This document shows positions 52,240 to 61,876 of a stretch of DNA of 64,000 nucleotides, piece by piece. Position numbers and translations under genes: made by a program. The stretch is from Saccharothrix deserti (lineage in GTDB: Bacteria > Actinomycetota > Actinomycetes > Mycobacteriales > Pseudonocardiaceae). The notes under the pieces were generated by a model, which was given only the letters and a program-made list of their open reading frames with translations, searched no databases and was not told where the DNA came from. Within the stretch, counting starts at the first letter, position 1. The number at the start of each line of letters is the position of its first letter. The DNA lies in the NCBI RefSeq assembly GCF_009769385.1, contig NZ_VKAB01000046.1, forward strand, positions 1 through 64,000, in the 5' to 3' direction.

Positions 52240-53286
52240 CTACTCCACACCGCCCGCAACAGTCTCAATCGCATTAAGTATAAGACGTGGACAAACGTCC
52301 AAGGCGATATCTTGCGCGAATTCCAGCCGAGTGGCGTCGGCACTTTCGTCGACTGTTAGGTGACTAACCCAACTCGACGGTTCGTAGCGGGCCAGCATGG
52401 ACAGCGCAAAGAGTACCGCCCACCAGGAAATTAGCGGATGCAGCGGACGACCGTTGCCTACCACAGCCGGGAACACCCATAGGTCATTCCTGTCCAGATA
52501 CGGGTTTGTGATCCTGCGCTTAAGCGCTTTGACGTCTTGAGGCATACTCCACGCTCTTGTCAAAGCCATGCCCTCATGCGCCCGGTTCACACTCCCGATA
52601 CCGTTATCCGGCTTTAGCGAGTCCCGCAAAGTCGGATAGTGGCCAAGGAAGGACACGACCCCTTCCTCCGTGTTCTCCAGCAGAGCAGGCAGCACTTTCG
52701 AACGAATGGCACCGTAGATCACCTCATCGCCCGCGCTCGGGGTGAATAGTTCAAGCAACAACGGCGGGTACCCCGGAGCAGATTTTTCGAGCGGATGCTG
52801 AGCCAACTCGGGTATGGTCTGCCATATCTCCCCAAGCGTGGTTCCATCTGGGACCGTCGAGGAATTCAAAGCTCGCGCGAGCGTTACAAAGCTTCCTTTT
52901 CGGGTATCCATGACTTCAAGGGCGGACAAGTCAGGACGATCGTCGAGGTTGACCTGCTTTATGCCGTGTCCAGCGAGCCGGGAATCGTCGTCGTTGAGGG
53001 AGTTTGCCGCCGCAGCGATAGCACGGCCCGCCTGACTGAGTCCATAGAAGAGCAGAATGGGCCGACTAGCCCAATCAACCCTAGATGCTGCGGCGAACAA
53101 CTGTTCCGCCTGCTCCAGGGAAGCGCTGAAGACTTTTCGTCTTTCACCTTCGACGGCCAATCCTGGAGGGCTATGCCGCAGGCTTCTGATTTGCCTCCAA
53201 ACGGCATCTAGCGGCGCCCGCGCCAAGGAGCCCCAGGTGGGAGCCCTACTGGCCATAAATCCGATCGGCGAGCCAGGTGTCATCAT
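52240..53286 (-). CDS. YaaC-family protein, antisense accessory gene
   Basis: 348 aa from ATG 53286 (or 53283). LLFYGLSQAGRAIAAAANSLN near residues 75-100 and the late HPLISWWAVLFALSMLARYEPSSW are signatures of YaaC-like proteins, an uncharacterised helical family found in bacteria and mobile elements. GC content is lower than in the tail genes on either side, and it runs against them, indicating insertion between the tube and chaperone genes. Role unknown; defence is a guess. Confidence 0.75.
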   Translation of the reverse strand: MMTPGSPIGFMASRAPTWGSLARAPLDAVWRQIRSLRHSPPGLAVEGERRKVFSASLEQAEQLFAAASRVDWASRPILLFYGLSQAGRAIAAAANSLNDDDSRLAGHGIKQVNLDDRPDLSALEVMDTRKGSFVTLARALNSSTVPDGTTLGEIWQTIPELAQHPLEKSAPGYPPLLLELFTPSAGDEVIYGAIRSKVLPALLENTEEGVVSFLGHYPTLRDSLKPDNGIGSVNRAHEGMALTRAWSMPQDVKALKRRITNPYLDRNDLWVFPAVVGNGRPLHPLISWWAVLFALSMLARYEPSSWVSHLTVDESADATRLEFAQDIALDVCPRLILNAIETVAGGVE

Positions 53287-53373
53287 CCCGCCATCTTGTC
53301 ATACGAAGTCCGATTAGCCAGTCAGTGACTTCGAGTCGGCATCCACATGTGATTCATTATTGGAGGGTCGCAC

Positions 53374-53865
53374 ATGTTTCGTGACCTATCAGAAGTTCTC
53401 GATGCTGGGCTCGCGCTTCCGATCTGGGGCAAGGTCTACACCGTGCCCCCGGTCGACGCCGAGACGGGTCTGAAGCTGCAACGGCTCGCCGAGGTCGCCG
53501 CGCAGGTCGCCGACGCCGCCGAGAACGGCGGGTCGCTCGACGGCATCGTGCTCGACGACGCCGCCGAGGTCGACCTCTACCGCGACGCGCTCGGCGCCGC
53601 GTACGACGAGATGGTCGCCGACCGGGTGCCGTGGCCGGCGTTGAAGATCGCCGGTGTCACGGCGTGGCTCGACGCCGCGATGTCGCGCGAGACGGCCGAG
53701 GCGTATTGGAACGCGGCCGGCTCCCCGGAAGCGTTGGCCGGGAATCGGGCGAGCCGTCGGGCGGCCCGATCGACCCGGCAACCGGACTCCGCGAGTGGTA
53801 CGACCCGCACCCGCAAGGCAGCGCCGAAGGCGACGGCGAAGGCCACACGTGGACGGAAGTCCTAG
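53374..53865 (+). CDS. Tail assembly chaperone (G-like)
   Basis: 163 aa. Helical, with VPPVDAETGLKLQRLAEVAAQVADAA and a basic C-terminus (RTRKAAPKATAKATRGRK). It lies between the tube and tape-measure genes, the invariant position of lambda G-like chaperones. A second open frame, -1 relative to it, runs from inside this gene to 54044; see the fused product. Confidence 0.82.
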   Translation: MFRDLSEVLDAGLALPIWGKVYTVPPVDAETGLKLQRLAEVAAQVADAAENGGSLDGIVLDDAAEVDLYRDALGAAYDEMVADRVPWPALKIAGVTAWLDAAMSRETAEAYWNAAGSPEALAGNRASRRAARSTRQPDSASGTTRTRKAAPKATAKATRGRKS

Positions 53866-54044
53866 AACGCTGGCAGCTCGTCGAGGCTGACCTGCACGAG
53901 GTTTACGGCGTCGACGTCGAGTCGGGCATTCTGCGCGCCCGGTCGTGGCGCTGGCTGCGTACCCGCATCGTCGGGTTGCTCTCGTGCGAGTCCCGTCTCG
54001 CCCGCGCCCTGGCCCCTCCCGAACGGCACCGGCCGCGCCACTGA
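53739..54044 (+). CDS. Second part of frameshifted tail chaperone (GT-like)
   Basis: In the -1 frame relative to the G-like gene an open reading frame (GGPIDPATGLREWYDPHPQG...; HTWTEVLERWQLVEADLHEVYGVDV) continues to TGA 54042-54044. It resembles the T part of siphovirus G/GT chaperones, made by -1 ribosomal slippage. The slip site must lie before about 53760; C-GGG-AAT (53739-53745) and the CCCCGGAA stretch near 53724 are candidates, neither canonical. The start coordinate given is the estimated junction, not a start codon. Confidence 0.7.
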   Translation, partial: RESGEPSGGPIDPATGLREWYDPHPQGSAEGDGEGHTWTEVLERWQLVEADLHEVYGVDVESGILRARSWRWLRTRIVGLLSCESRLARALAPPERHRPRH

Positions 54045-54080
54045 TCGGCGCCCGACCAGCACGCCGGGGGGTGGTCCCCC

Positions 54081-56279
54081 GTGGCGCTGACCATCGGCGA
54101 GTTGGTCGGGTACCTGCGCGTCGACACGTCGGCGTGGCGCCGCGGGCTCGGCGACGCGCGTGCCGCGCTCTCCCGGATCGCTCGGGATTCCGCGCGCGAC
54201 TTGAAAGACCTCGCCGACCGCGTCGACTCGGCGGGTAGCAAGGCGGGCGCGTCGTTCCTGCGCCTGGCGATGTCGATCACCAACGTGGCGGGCGCCGCGT
54301 CGGCCGCGCAAGGTGTCGTGCGGATCGTCGCCGCGATGGGCGGCGCCCTGGCGCTGCTGCCCGCGATCGGCGCGGCCGTGGCGGTCGGCATGGTCGCGGC
54401 CAAGGTCGGTATGGCCGGGTTCGGTGACGCGCTCGCCGCGATCGACGACCCGGCGAAGTTCGCCGAGAGCCTCGAAAAGCTCTCCCCGGCGGCGCGTGAG
54501 ACCGCGCTCGCCGTGCGGGATCTCGCGCCCGCGTGGAAGGGCGTTCAGCAGGCCACGCAAGACGCGTTGTTCGCCGGGGTCGCCGACGAGGTGCGCAAGC
54601 TGGGCGCCGGGTACCTGCCGGTGCTGAAAACCGGGTTGTCCGGAGTGGCGGGCGAGTTCAACGTCGCCGCGCGCGGTACCGCCGGGTTCCTGGCGCAGTC
54701 GCAGCAGGTGCAGACCGTCAGCGGCATTTTCGGGCAGGTCCGGGCGTCGATCGGCGCGGCGACCTCGGCGGTTCCGGCGCTGGTGTCGATCCTGCTCGAC
54801 CTGGTCGCCGTCGGCTCGGAGTTCCTCCCGAACCTGTCGGGTGGGTTCGGCGACGCCGCACAGCGCGCGGCCGAGTTCGTGAGCGCGGCACGCGAGAGCG
54901 GGCAGCTACGCGAGTGGATCTCGTCGGGGCTGTCGACGCTGGGCGAGTTGGGCCAGGTGCTCGGCAACTTGTTCGCCATCGCGCGCAGCGTGTTCGGAGC
55001 GCTGGACACCGGGGGCGCGTCGCTGGTCGACACGCTGCTGCGCGTCACGGGCGGGGTGCGTGAGTTCCTCGAATCGTTCGAGGGGCAGCAGGCCCTAGCC
55101 TCTCTCGGCGAGCTGCTCGGCACCGTCTCGTCGGTCGTGACATCGGTTCTGCTGACCGCGCTACGCCAGCTCGCCCCCGTGGTCGTGGCGCTGGTGCCGA
55201 GCTTCTCGGAACTGGCGACGCAGCTCGGTTCGAGCCTGACCTCGGCCCTGCTCATGGCCGGTCCGCTCCTGTTGAACCTGGCCGGGTTCCTCTCGGCCAA
55301 CATCGGTTGGCTAGGCCCGTTGGCGATCGGGCTCTACGCGGCTGCGCAGGCGTTCGGGGTGGTCTCGACGGCCGTGCGCGTGCTGAACGTGATCAGCGCC
55401 GCGAACCCCTGGGCGCTGATCATCGCCGCCACGATCACGCTCGTCACGTTGATCGTCACCAACTGGGACACAATCACCTCGACCGTCGGCGCCGCCTGGG
55501 ATTGGCTCGTTTCGGCTGGTCAAGCGGCCTGGGACTGGATCGTCGGCGCGGTCCGGGGAGCGGCCGAGTTCCTCGTCGACCTGTTCCTCAACTGGTCGTT
55601 GCCCGGCTTGATCATCAAACACTGGGACTCGATCGTCTCGGGCGTGCGCACCGCGGTGCAGTGGGTGCTCGACGCCGTCGGATGGCTGGGCGAGCTGCCG
55701 GGGCGCGTCGGTGCCTGGTTTGTGCAGGTCAAGGATGCCGTGGTGGCCCGCTGGTCCGAGGCGGTCGACTGGGTACGCGGCGTGCCTGGGCGCATCCTCG
55801 ACGCGCTCGGCGACCTCGGTCGGCTCCTGTACGACACCGGCGCGAACATCCTCCGAGGCTTGATCAACGGCTTTTCGTCGATGGCCGGCGCCATCCGCGA
55901 CAAGCTGCTCGGCCTGGTCGAAGGTGCCTGGGACTCCGTACTCAGCTTCTTCGGCATCCGCTCGCCGTCGAGGCTGGCCGCCGAGGCGGGCGTGCACGTC
56001 GGCGAAGGGCTCGTCGTCGGTCTCGGCCGCATGTCCGGCGTGGTCGATCGGGCGTTCCTCGACATGGTCGCGCTGCCGCCCATCCCAAAGACCGTCATTC
56101 CGGCGCCGCGACTGGTCGCACCGTCCGGAACGGACTTTGCGGGCAGCCTCGCGCCGTTCGACCCGAACCGCGCCGGCGGGCCGGTCGTGCACGTGACCAA
56201 CCACTACCCGCAGGCCGAACCGACCTCGACCACGGTCAACCGGTCGTTGCAGTACGCCGGAGCGCTGGGGGTGATCTAG
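54081..56279 (+). CDS. Tape measure protein
   Basis: 732 aa from GTG 54081. Long helical N-terminal part, hydrophobic segments (VVRIVAAMGGALALLPAIGAAVAVGMVAA and PWALIIAATITLVTLIV), repeated Trp-rich stretches and a C-terminal end with FFGIRSPSRLAAEAGVHVGEGLVVGL, all typical of siphophage tape measures, which set tail length. 732 residues predict a short-to-medium tail. Confidence 0.92.
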   Translation: MALTIGELVGYLRVDTSAWRRGLGDARAALSRIARDSARDLKDLADRVDSAGSKAGASFLRLAMSITNVAGAASAAQGVVRIVAAMGGALALLPAIGAAVAVGMVAAKVGMAGFGDALAAIDDPAKFAESLEKLSPAARETALAVRDLAPAWKGVQQATQDALFAGVADEVRKLGAGYLPVLKTGLSGVAGEFNVAARGTAGFLAQSQQVQTVSGIFGQVRASIGAATSAVPALVSILLDLVAVGSEFLPNLSGGFGDAAQRAAEFVSAARESGQLREWISSGLSTLGELGQVLGNLFAIARSVFGALDTGGASLVDTLLRVTGGVREFLESFEGQQALASLGELLGTVSSVVTSVLLTALRQLAPVVVALVPSFSELATQLGSSLTSALLMAGPLLLNLAGFLSANIGWLGPLAIGLYAAAQAFGVVSTAVRVLNVISAANPWALIIAATITLVTLIVTNWDTITSTVGAAWDWLVSAGQAAWDWIVGAVRGAAEFLVDLFLNWSLPGLIIKHWDSIVSGVRTAVQWVLDAVGWLGELPGRVGAWFVQVKDAVVARWSEAVDWVRGVPGRILDALGDLGRLLYDTGANILRGLINGFSSMAGAIRDKLLGLVEGAWDSVLSFFGIRSPSRLAAEAGVHVGEGLVVGLGRMSGVVDRAFLDMVALPPIPKTVIPAPRLVAPSGTDFAGSLAPFDPNRAGGPVVHVTNHYPQAEPTSTTVNRSLQYAGALGVI

Positions 56280-57148
56280 TGGCGACCTACGCCGTCGACG
56301 GCGTGCCGTTGGATCACCCCGCCGGCTGCTGGAAACTCCTTGCAGCGACACAGGTCCGGCCGCTACCGGGTGCCCGTGCCGCGTTGGTGGCCGTGCCCGG
56401 TCGACCGGGCGAGCTGCCGCTCGTCGGCGCCGATGTCGAGGCGACCACGATCGGGCTCACCCTCGGCGTGACCGGCGTCGACCCCGACGGGCTCGACCAG
56501 GGCGCCGCCGGGCTCGACGCCAACCTCGCCGCCCTCTACGCACTGTTCGGGGTGCGGCACCGGCTGCTCGACGTCCGGTACACCCCGGCGCCCGGCGCCG
56601 CCGAGGTCGCGGCCGAGGCGACGGTCACGGCGGCTTCCGAACCGCAGGTGTGGATCGGCGCCGCCCGCGCCCGCCTGGCCGTGGTGCTGCGCATCCCCGG
56701 CGCGTTCTGGCGCGACGTCGCGCCGTCGACCTGGTCGACGACCACCCTCAGCGCACCCGTGCGCGTGACCACCCTCGACGGATCGAGCGCGCCCGTGCTC
56801 GACGCCGTGCTGCGCATCACCGGCCCCGTGACCGGGCTGCGGATCACCGACACCGTCACCGGCGGGTGGGTGTCCTATTCGGTCACGCTGCCCGCCGGGC
56901 GGGCGCTGCGTATCCACTGCGGACGGATGGACGCACACGAGGCCGCGTCGATCGCGTGGGACGGAACCGAAGCGAACGCAGCCGGCCGGATCGTCACCGG
57001 CGGACCCGGTTCGGGGTTCCGGTTCCTGGCGCTCACGCCGAAGTCGGTGACATCGGCCCACGACCGTGGTGTGCAGGTGCTCGTCGAGGGCACCGACACC
57101 ACCGACGCGACGCTCGTCGAGCTGCGGGCAAGGAGGTCGTACCTGTGA
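56279..57148 (+). CDS. Distal tail protein (Dit-like)
   Basis: 289 aa from GTG 56279, overlapping the tape-measure stop. VDGVPLDHPAGCWKL and a beta-sandwich with GLTLGVTGVD correspond to the N-terminal ring domain of Dit proteins. It follows the tape-measure gene and overlaps the Tal gene by 4 bp, the usual order of siphovirus baseplates. Confidence 0.85.
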   Translation: MATYAVDGVPLDHPAGCWKLLAATQVRPLPGARAALVAVPGRPGELPLVGADVEATTIGLTLGVTGVDPDGLDQGAAGLDANLAALYALFGVRHRLLDVRYTPAPGAAEVAAEATVTAASEPQVWIGAARARLAVVLRIPGAFWRDVAPSTWSTTTLSAPVRVTTLDGSSAPVLDAVLRITGPVTGLRITDTVTGGWVSYSVTLPAGRALRIHCGRMDAHEAASIAWDGTEANAAGRIVTGGPGSGFRFLALTPKSVTSAHDRGVQVLVEGTDTTDATLVELRARRSYL

Positions 57149-60100
57149 GTTTCGACGTGCGGCTCGTCGCCCACGCCCCGAACGGCGACCGGCTCGGCAT
57201 CCTGCCGACGCCGTTGTCGGTCGAGGTCGGCGTGCCGCTCGACGACGTCGCGTCGCTGCGGCTGTCCTACGCGCTCGGCGCACCCGGTGCCGAGCTGCTC
57301 GCCGCACCGGTCGAGGTCGCCGTCGAGACTTACGACCCCGACGCGGGCACCTGGTCGGAGATCGACGGAGGGCGGTTCCTGCGCATCAAACGCTCGGGCA
57401 ACCTCACCGACCCGACCGGCGCCCGCGCGTTCGAGCTGCCCGCCTACTCGTGGTTGCTACGCAAAGCCCGGTTGTGGCCCTCGGCGCACGACAACGCCGA
57501 AGGGAAACGCCCGTTCCTGTCCGCGACCGCCGGTACGATCCTCGCGACGCTGCTCGTCGAGGCACGCGGGCGCGGCGCCCTACCGGGCGTGACGATCGAC
57601 TTCACACCGGCCGCCGACAGCGCGCGTCAGCCGTGGGCGAAGGTGCTCACGATCTTCTACGAGCCCGGAATCGACGTACTCGCCGTGCTCGACAACCTCG
57701 CCGAGCAGGGCGTCGTCGACTGGACCATGTACGGGCGCACCCTGCGCGTGTTCAACGCCGACGCCACGCTCGCCCGCGATCTCACCACCGGCGACAACCC
57801 GGTCGACCTACGCCTCGGCCGCGACATCACCGACGCACCCGACACCGCCACATTGGAAGACGTCGCCTCGGCCGTCTACGTCAAGGGCGAAGGTCCGGCG
57901 CGGCTAGAACTGGTCAACCCCAACGCACCGGCGCCGTGGGGACGCTGGGAATCGTTCATCACCCAAGGCGGGGTGCGCGACGAGGGAACCATGCGGCTGT
58001 TGGCCGAGGCCGAACTCGACCGCACCGGCCGCGAACGGGTGCAGGTCACCCGCGCGCTCGCGTTCACCGCCGCGAAGTGGCTGCCCTTCCGCCACTACCG
58101 GCCCGGCGACTACGTGCTCGCCCCCGGCGACACCGGCGCCCTGGTGCCGCTGCGCGTCCGGCAGATCACCCTCACCCGCGACCAGACGGGCACGCTCGGC
58201 GGAAACCTCGTGCTCAACGACCGGTTCCTCGAACGCGAGATCAGGCTCGCCAAGCGCACCGCGGGCATCGTCGGAGGGTCGACCACCGACGGCGGTTCGG
58301 GCGCCCGCCCGGCACCGGACGGACCGGACCCGCGCGACCCCGCCGCACCGCAGGGATTGATCGTGTCCACCGCGGCCTATCTGGACTCCGACGGCGCCGC
58401 ACGCGGACAGATCACCGCCACGTGGGGCACCGTCGACAAGGCCACCGACGGAACCGCCATCGAGGTCAGCCGATACGAGCTGTACCAACGGCCCAACGTC
58501 GTCGGGTTGCCGTGGTCGAAGCTCACCGAGACCACCCACCCGGACAACTCCGCGAGCAGCTCGCCATACGACGTCGGTACCGAATGGGCGTTCAAGGTCC
58601 GCGCGATCTCCCGCGCCGGCGTACTCGGCCCGTGGTCGGCGCCCTACGCGGTCACCATCGCCGCCGACGCCGAGGCGCCCCCGACCCCGTCGACACCGAA
58701 CCTGTCGACCCGGCTCGGCACGATCCATGTCACGTGGGACGGGCGCGGCAGCGCGGGCGAGACCATGCCGAGCGACTTCTCCCACGTCGACGTGTGGATG
58801 CAGGCCACCGGGTCGACGCTGTGGTCGGAAACCTGGCCCGACGCCGCCCGGCTCGACCCGAACACGTGGTCGGTGCTGCACACCGCCGTCGCAGAATCGA
58901 ACACCTACACCGTGACTGGCGGGCGGCTGACCATCACCGGCGGTTCCGACCTGCTCGCCACCCGCGACACCGGCACGACCGACTACACCGTCACCGCCCG
59001 CGACGTCTCCCCCGGAACCCAGTACCGCGCCGGGGTCTACGCCCGATACCTCCCCGGACCGGCGGCGACCTGGCCCTACGGCGAGCGCGCCGTCTACGTG
59101 CTCGCCCGCCGCAGCACGGGCGACCTCGGGCTCTACGTCGACGCCGCGACCAGCAAACGCAACACGCCGATTCCGCTGCCCGCCGGGCGGACCGTCGACG
59201 GGCTCACCCTCGGCCTGTCCGTCCTCGGCCGCACGGTGCAGGTGCTCGTCGACGGCGCGGTCGTGCACACCGACACGCTCACCGAGTCCGAGCACGCCGA
59301 ACTCGTCGGCACCGCCGCCGGGGTCTACCTCGAATGGCCGTCCGCCACCGTCGGGCAGCTCACCGTCGACCCGCCCCCGGCGGGTGCGCCGAGCAGGGTC
59401 GGGCAGTTGGAAGGCGCCGGAACCCTCGTGGTCACCGACCAGCCGTACAACCAGGGCCGCCGGTTCCACTTCACCGCGGCCGACCGGTCCGGCAATACGT
59501 CGGGCGAGTCGACCTCGGCGACGATCAGCACCCGCCCACTCGTGCCGCCCGACCTGGTCGGACGCCCGATCTACGGCGACAAGATCGTCGCGAACAGCAT
59601 CACCGCCGATCAGCTCGCCGTCGGCTCGGTCACCGCCTCGGCGATCCGGGCGAACGCAGTCACCGCCGACAAGCTCACCGCGACCGCGATCGACGGCAAG
59701 ACCATCACCGGCGCCACGATCCGCACCTCGGCCACCAACCCGCGCGTGCAGCTCGACGCGAGCGGATTACAGGCGTGGAACAGCGCCAGCACGCGCACGG
59801 TGAACGTCTCAGCTAGCACCGGTGCGGCGGACATCGCCGGGACGCTGCGCACGGGGACCAGTGGTGTTCGTGCCGTGGTGACCGCGAACGCCTACGGCGC
59901 ATACCCCGGTATCCACTTCCAAGGCATGTCCGGCTCGCCCGCGTTCGAGCCGACCGTGCACGGCCGTGAAGACGGCACCTTGTGGGCGTTCTCGGCCGAG
60001 ACGACCGGCAACTCGTCGGGCCGAACCGACCTGATCATGCGCAAGGGCGGTGGGTGGTTCCTCGGGAAGCAGTTCGGCGACGTCAACACCTCTGCGTCAC

Positions 60101-60399
60101 TGAACGCACCCGGCGACGGCAGGCTTTATATCGACGGTGTTCTGCCGCGAGGCATGTCGAGTACCCGAATGCTCGGTTTCGGCGTTACCCACGTCGGGCC
60201 GGGCTCTTTCTCTCTCCGTGTCGACTTCGGCGCGACGGTCACCGTCGGCGCACCGGTTCCGCATTGCACGATCGTCACGGGCGCACCGCAGGACGGCGTC
60301 ACGTGGGGTGTGTCCCGCTGGGACAATCGCGGATTTCAATTCAACTGGTCGCGCGGCGCCGAGATCGACGTTCATTGGCTGATCGTCAGGAGTGCGTGA
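57145..60399 (+). CDS. Tail-associated (Tal/fiber-like) baseplate protein
   Basis: 1084 aa from GTG 57145, with AGGAGG 8 nt upstream. The N-terminal 370 residues (VAHAPNGDRLGILPTP; GVVDWTMYGRTLRVFN) form a Tal-type baseplate domain. Two fibronectin-III-like domains follow (about 410-530 and 530-620, with SRYELYQRP and GTIHVTWDGRG), then a laminin-G-like beta region and a DUF1983-like helix (LVGRPIYGDKIVANSITADQL), ending in a variable fiber tip. It probably contacts the host cell envelope. Confidence 0.85.
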   Translation: MSFDVRLVAHAPNGDRLGILPTPLSVEVGVPLDDVASLRLSYALGAPGAELLAAPVEVAVETYDPDAGTWSEIDGGRFLRIKRSGNLTDPTGARAFELPAYSWLLRKARLWPSAHDNAEGKRPFLSATAGTILATLLVEARGRGALPGVTIDFTPAADSARQPWAKVLTIFYEPGIDVLAVLDNLAEQGVVDWTMYGRTLRVFNADATLARDLTTGDNPVDLRLGRDITDAPDTATLEDVASAVYVKGEGPARLELVNPNAPAPWGRWESFITQGGVRDEGTMRLLAEAELDRTGRERVQVTRALAFTAAKWLPFRHYRPGDYVLAPGDTGALVPLRVRQITLTRDQTGTLGGNLVLNDRFLEREIRLAKRTAGIVGGSTTDGGSGARPAPDGPDPRDPAAPQGLIVSTAAYLDSDGAARGQITATWGTVDKATDGTAIEVSRYELYQRPNVVGLPWSKLTETTHPDNSASSSPYDVGTEWAFKVRAISRAGVLGPWSAPYAVTIAADAEAPPTPSTPNLSTRLGTIHVTWDGRGSAGETMPSDFSHVDVWMQATGSTLWSETWPDAARLDPNTWSVLHTAVAESNTYTVTGGRLTITGGSDLLATRDTGTTDYTVTARDVSPGTQYRAGVYARYLPGPAATWPYGERAVYVLARRSTGDLGLYVDAATSKRNTPIPLPAGRTVDGLTLGLSVLGRTVQVLVDGAVVHTDTLTESEHAELVGTAAGVYLEWPSATVGQLTVDPPPAGAPSRVGQLEGAGTLVVTDQPYNQGRRFHFTAADRSGNTSGESTSATISTRPLVPPDLVGRPIYGDKIVANSITADQLAVGSVTASAIRANAVTADKLTATAIDGKTITGATIRTSATNPRVQLDASGLQAWNSASTRTVNVSASTGAADIAGTLRTGTSGVRAVVTANAYGAYPGIHFQGMSGSPAFEPTVHGREDGTLWAFSAETTGNSSGRTDLIMRKGGGWFLGKQFGDVNTSASLNAPGDGRLYIDGVLPRGMSSTRMLGFGVTHVGPGSFSLRVDFGATVTVGAPVPHCTIVTGAPQDGVTWGVSRWDNRGFQFNWSRGAEIDVHWLIVRSA

Positions 60400-60400
60400 C

Positions 60401-60940
60401 GTGGACATCGTGGTTATCGGTGCCGAGATCACCGACGAGCAGGGACTCGGTCCCTGTTACCGGATCGTGCAGCGCTCGCCGCAGGGAGTCGAGTTGTACG
60501 TGCTGCCGCGCTCGGCGGTCGCGGCCGACATGGAGATGTACGGAGTTGACGACCCGCTGCACGTGCTCGACTGGCGCCTGCACGGGTACCGCGGCGCCTC
60601 ACCGCGCACGCCTCACGTCGAGCCGTCCCTGCCGCTGATCGCGCAGGTACAGCGGGCGCAAGCGTTCGCGGAGTACCGACGTCGAGCCGCGGTCGGCGCC
60701 GAGCACCCGCACGCGCTCGTCGAGGTCGACCTCGACCAGGTCGACGACGAGATCGACCGACTTCGGGCCGAGGCCCGACGGTTACGCGACGCCGAGGTCG
60801 CGCAGATCAAGGCGAACGCGCGCGTTGTCGACGACGACGGGCTCGCCGCGCTGCGCGCCCTGGTGCTCGCCGACGTCGAGAACATCGCCGCCGACCGACA
60901 GCGCTACCGGCAGCAGCTCGGCGAATCCCTGAACGTCTGA
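60401..60940 (+). CDS. Phage tail/baseplate accessory protein, hypothetical
   Basis: 179 aa from GTG 60401 (AGGAG 8 nt upstream). The N-terminal beta domain (IVVIGAEITDEQGLGPCYRIVQ) is followed by a coiled-coil region (VDLDQVDDEIDRLRAEARRLRDAE). Encoded just after the Tal-like gene, it may be a fiber-associated or baseplate protein. No specific family. Confidence 0.6.
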   Translation: MDIVVIGAEITDEQGLGPCYRIVQRSPQGVELYVLPRSAVAADMEMYGVDDPLHVLDWRLHGYRGASPRTPHVEPSLPLIAQVQRAQAFAEYRRRAAVGAEHPHALVEVDLDQVDDEIDRLRAEARRLRDAEVAQIKANARVVDDDGLAALRALVLADVENIAADRQRYRQQLGESLNV

Positions 60941-61033
60941 CACCCATTCCCGCACAGCTCGATTACCGGGTTGATTCCGCGTGCCCTCGACACGGGCACG
61001 CGCCCGCGATTTTCGACCCACTGAGAGGACCGA

Positions 61034-61177
61034 ATGAGCATGCCCGAAAACCCCGACACCGGCGACGTCGTCGACCCGTCAGCGGTCGACACGACGCGAC
61101 CGGAAATCACCGACCCCATCCACCCCGACTACGTCGAACCGTTCATCGACGCGACCCCGACCAACCCGGAGGTCTGA
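61034..61177 (+). CDS. Small acidic protein of the lysis region
   Basis: 47 aa from ATG 61034 with GAGAGGA just upstream. Acidic, Pro/Asp-rich, without membrane segment or Cys. Located 3 bp before the endolysin gene. Function unknown. Confidence 0.6.
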   Translation: MSMPENPDTGDVVDPSAVDTTRPEITDPIHPDYVEPFIDATPTNPEV

Positions 61178-61180
61178 CCG

Positions 61181-61876
61181 ATGGGCATCCACACCGGATA
61201 CGAACCGGCGCGTTCCTGCACCGGCTCGGCCACCCCCGGCGCCCGCGCGCTCATGTCCTGGTTCCTCGGCGCCTACAGCGCACAGGGCGGTCGAAACCTC
61301 GGCATCTACAACTGTGCCGTGATCCCCGGCAGCACCTCGACCAGCCTGCACGGCGAGGGACGCGCGACCGACCTCGGCGTGCCCGTCGGCGCCGGATGGG
61401 CGCAGGTGCTCGCCGACCGGCTCGTCGCGCTCTCGGCCGAGCTTGGCGTGCAGTGCGTGATCTACAACCGCCGGATCTGGTCGGGCAGCTACCCCCACGC
61501 CGGATGGCGCCCCTACAACGGCACCCACCCGCACACCGACCACCTGCACGTCGAACTCTCGTGGAACTCCGCACGCACGCTCACCGCGCAGCGGGTGCAG
61601 CAGGTGCTCGGCGGCAACGGCGGAGGAACCCCCGCGCCGGCACCGACACCCACCCCCGGCGCCCGTCCGACCATCCGCCGCGGCTCCACCGGCGACGCCG
61701 TGCGCGAGGTTCAGCGCATCCTCAACGCCTGGTACCCCGGATTGGCACGGCTCGCCGTCGACGGCGATTTCGGCCCGGCGACCGAGGCACGCGTGAAGTA
61801 CATGCAGAGCCGCGCCGGCCTGACCGTCGACGGCATCGTCGGCCCGAACACGTGGCGCCGACTGCTCGGCGGGTGA
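61181..61876 (+). CDS. Endolysin: VanY-like carboxypeptidase/amidase with PG-binding domain
   Basis: 231 aa. Catalytic domain: LHGEGRATDLG (His57, Asp64 as zinc ligands) and HTDHLHVEL near residue 122, the D-Ala-D-Ala peptidase type. A Gly/Pro linker (about 148-162) leads to a C-terminal peptidoglycan-binding domain (GDAVREVQRILNAWYPG; VDGDFGPATEARV; VDGIVGPNTWRRL). It cleaves stem peptides of peptidoglycan. There is no signal peptide, so it needs the holin. Confidence 0.9.
   Translation: MGIHTGYEPARSCTGSATPGARALMSWFLGAYSAQGGRNLGIYNCAVIPGSTSTSLHGEGRATDLGVPVGAGWAQVLADRLVALSAELGVQCVIYNRRIWSGSYPHAGWRPYNGTHPHTDHLHVELSWNSARTLTAQRVQQVLGGNGGGTPAPAPTPTPGARPTIRRGSTGDAVREVQRILNAWYPGLARLAVDGDFGPATEARVKYMQSRAGLTVDGIVGPNTWRRLLGG

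Noticed and set aside
53374..53374. The G-like chaperone as a complete gene with no fusion partner
   Set aside because: A conserved T-like frame follows in -1, as in most siphophages, so the fused product is expected.
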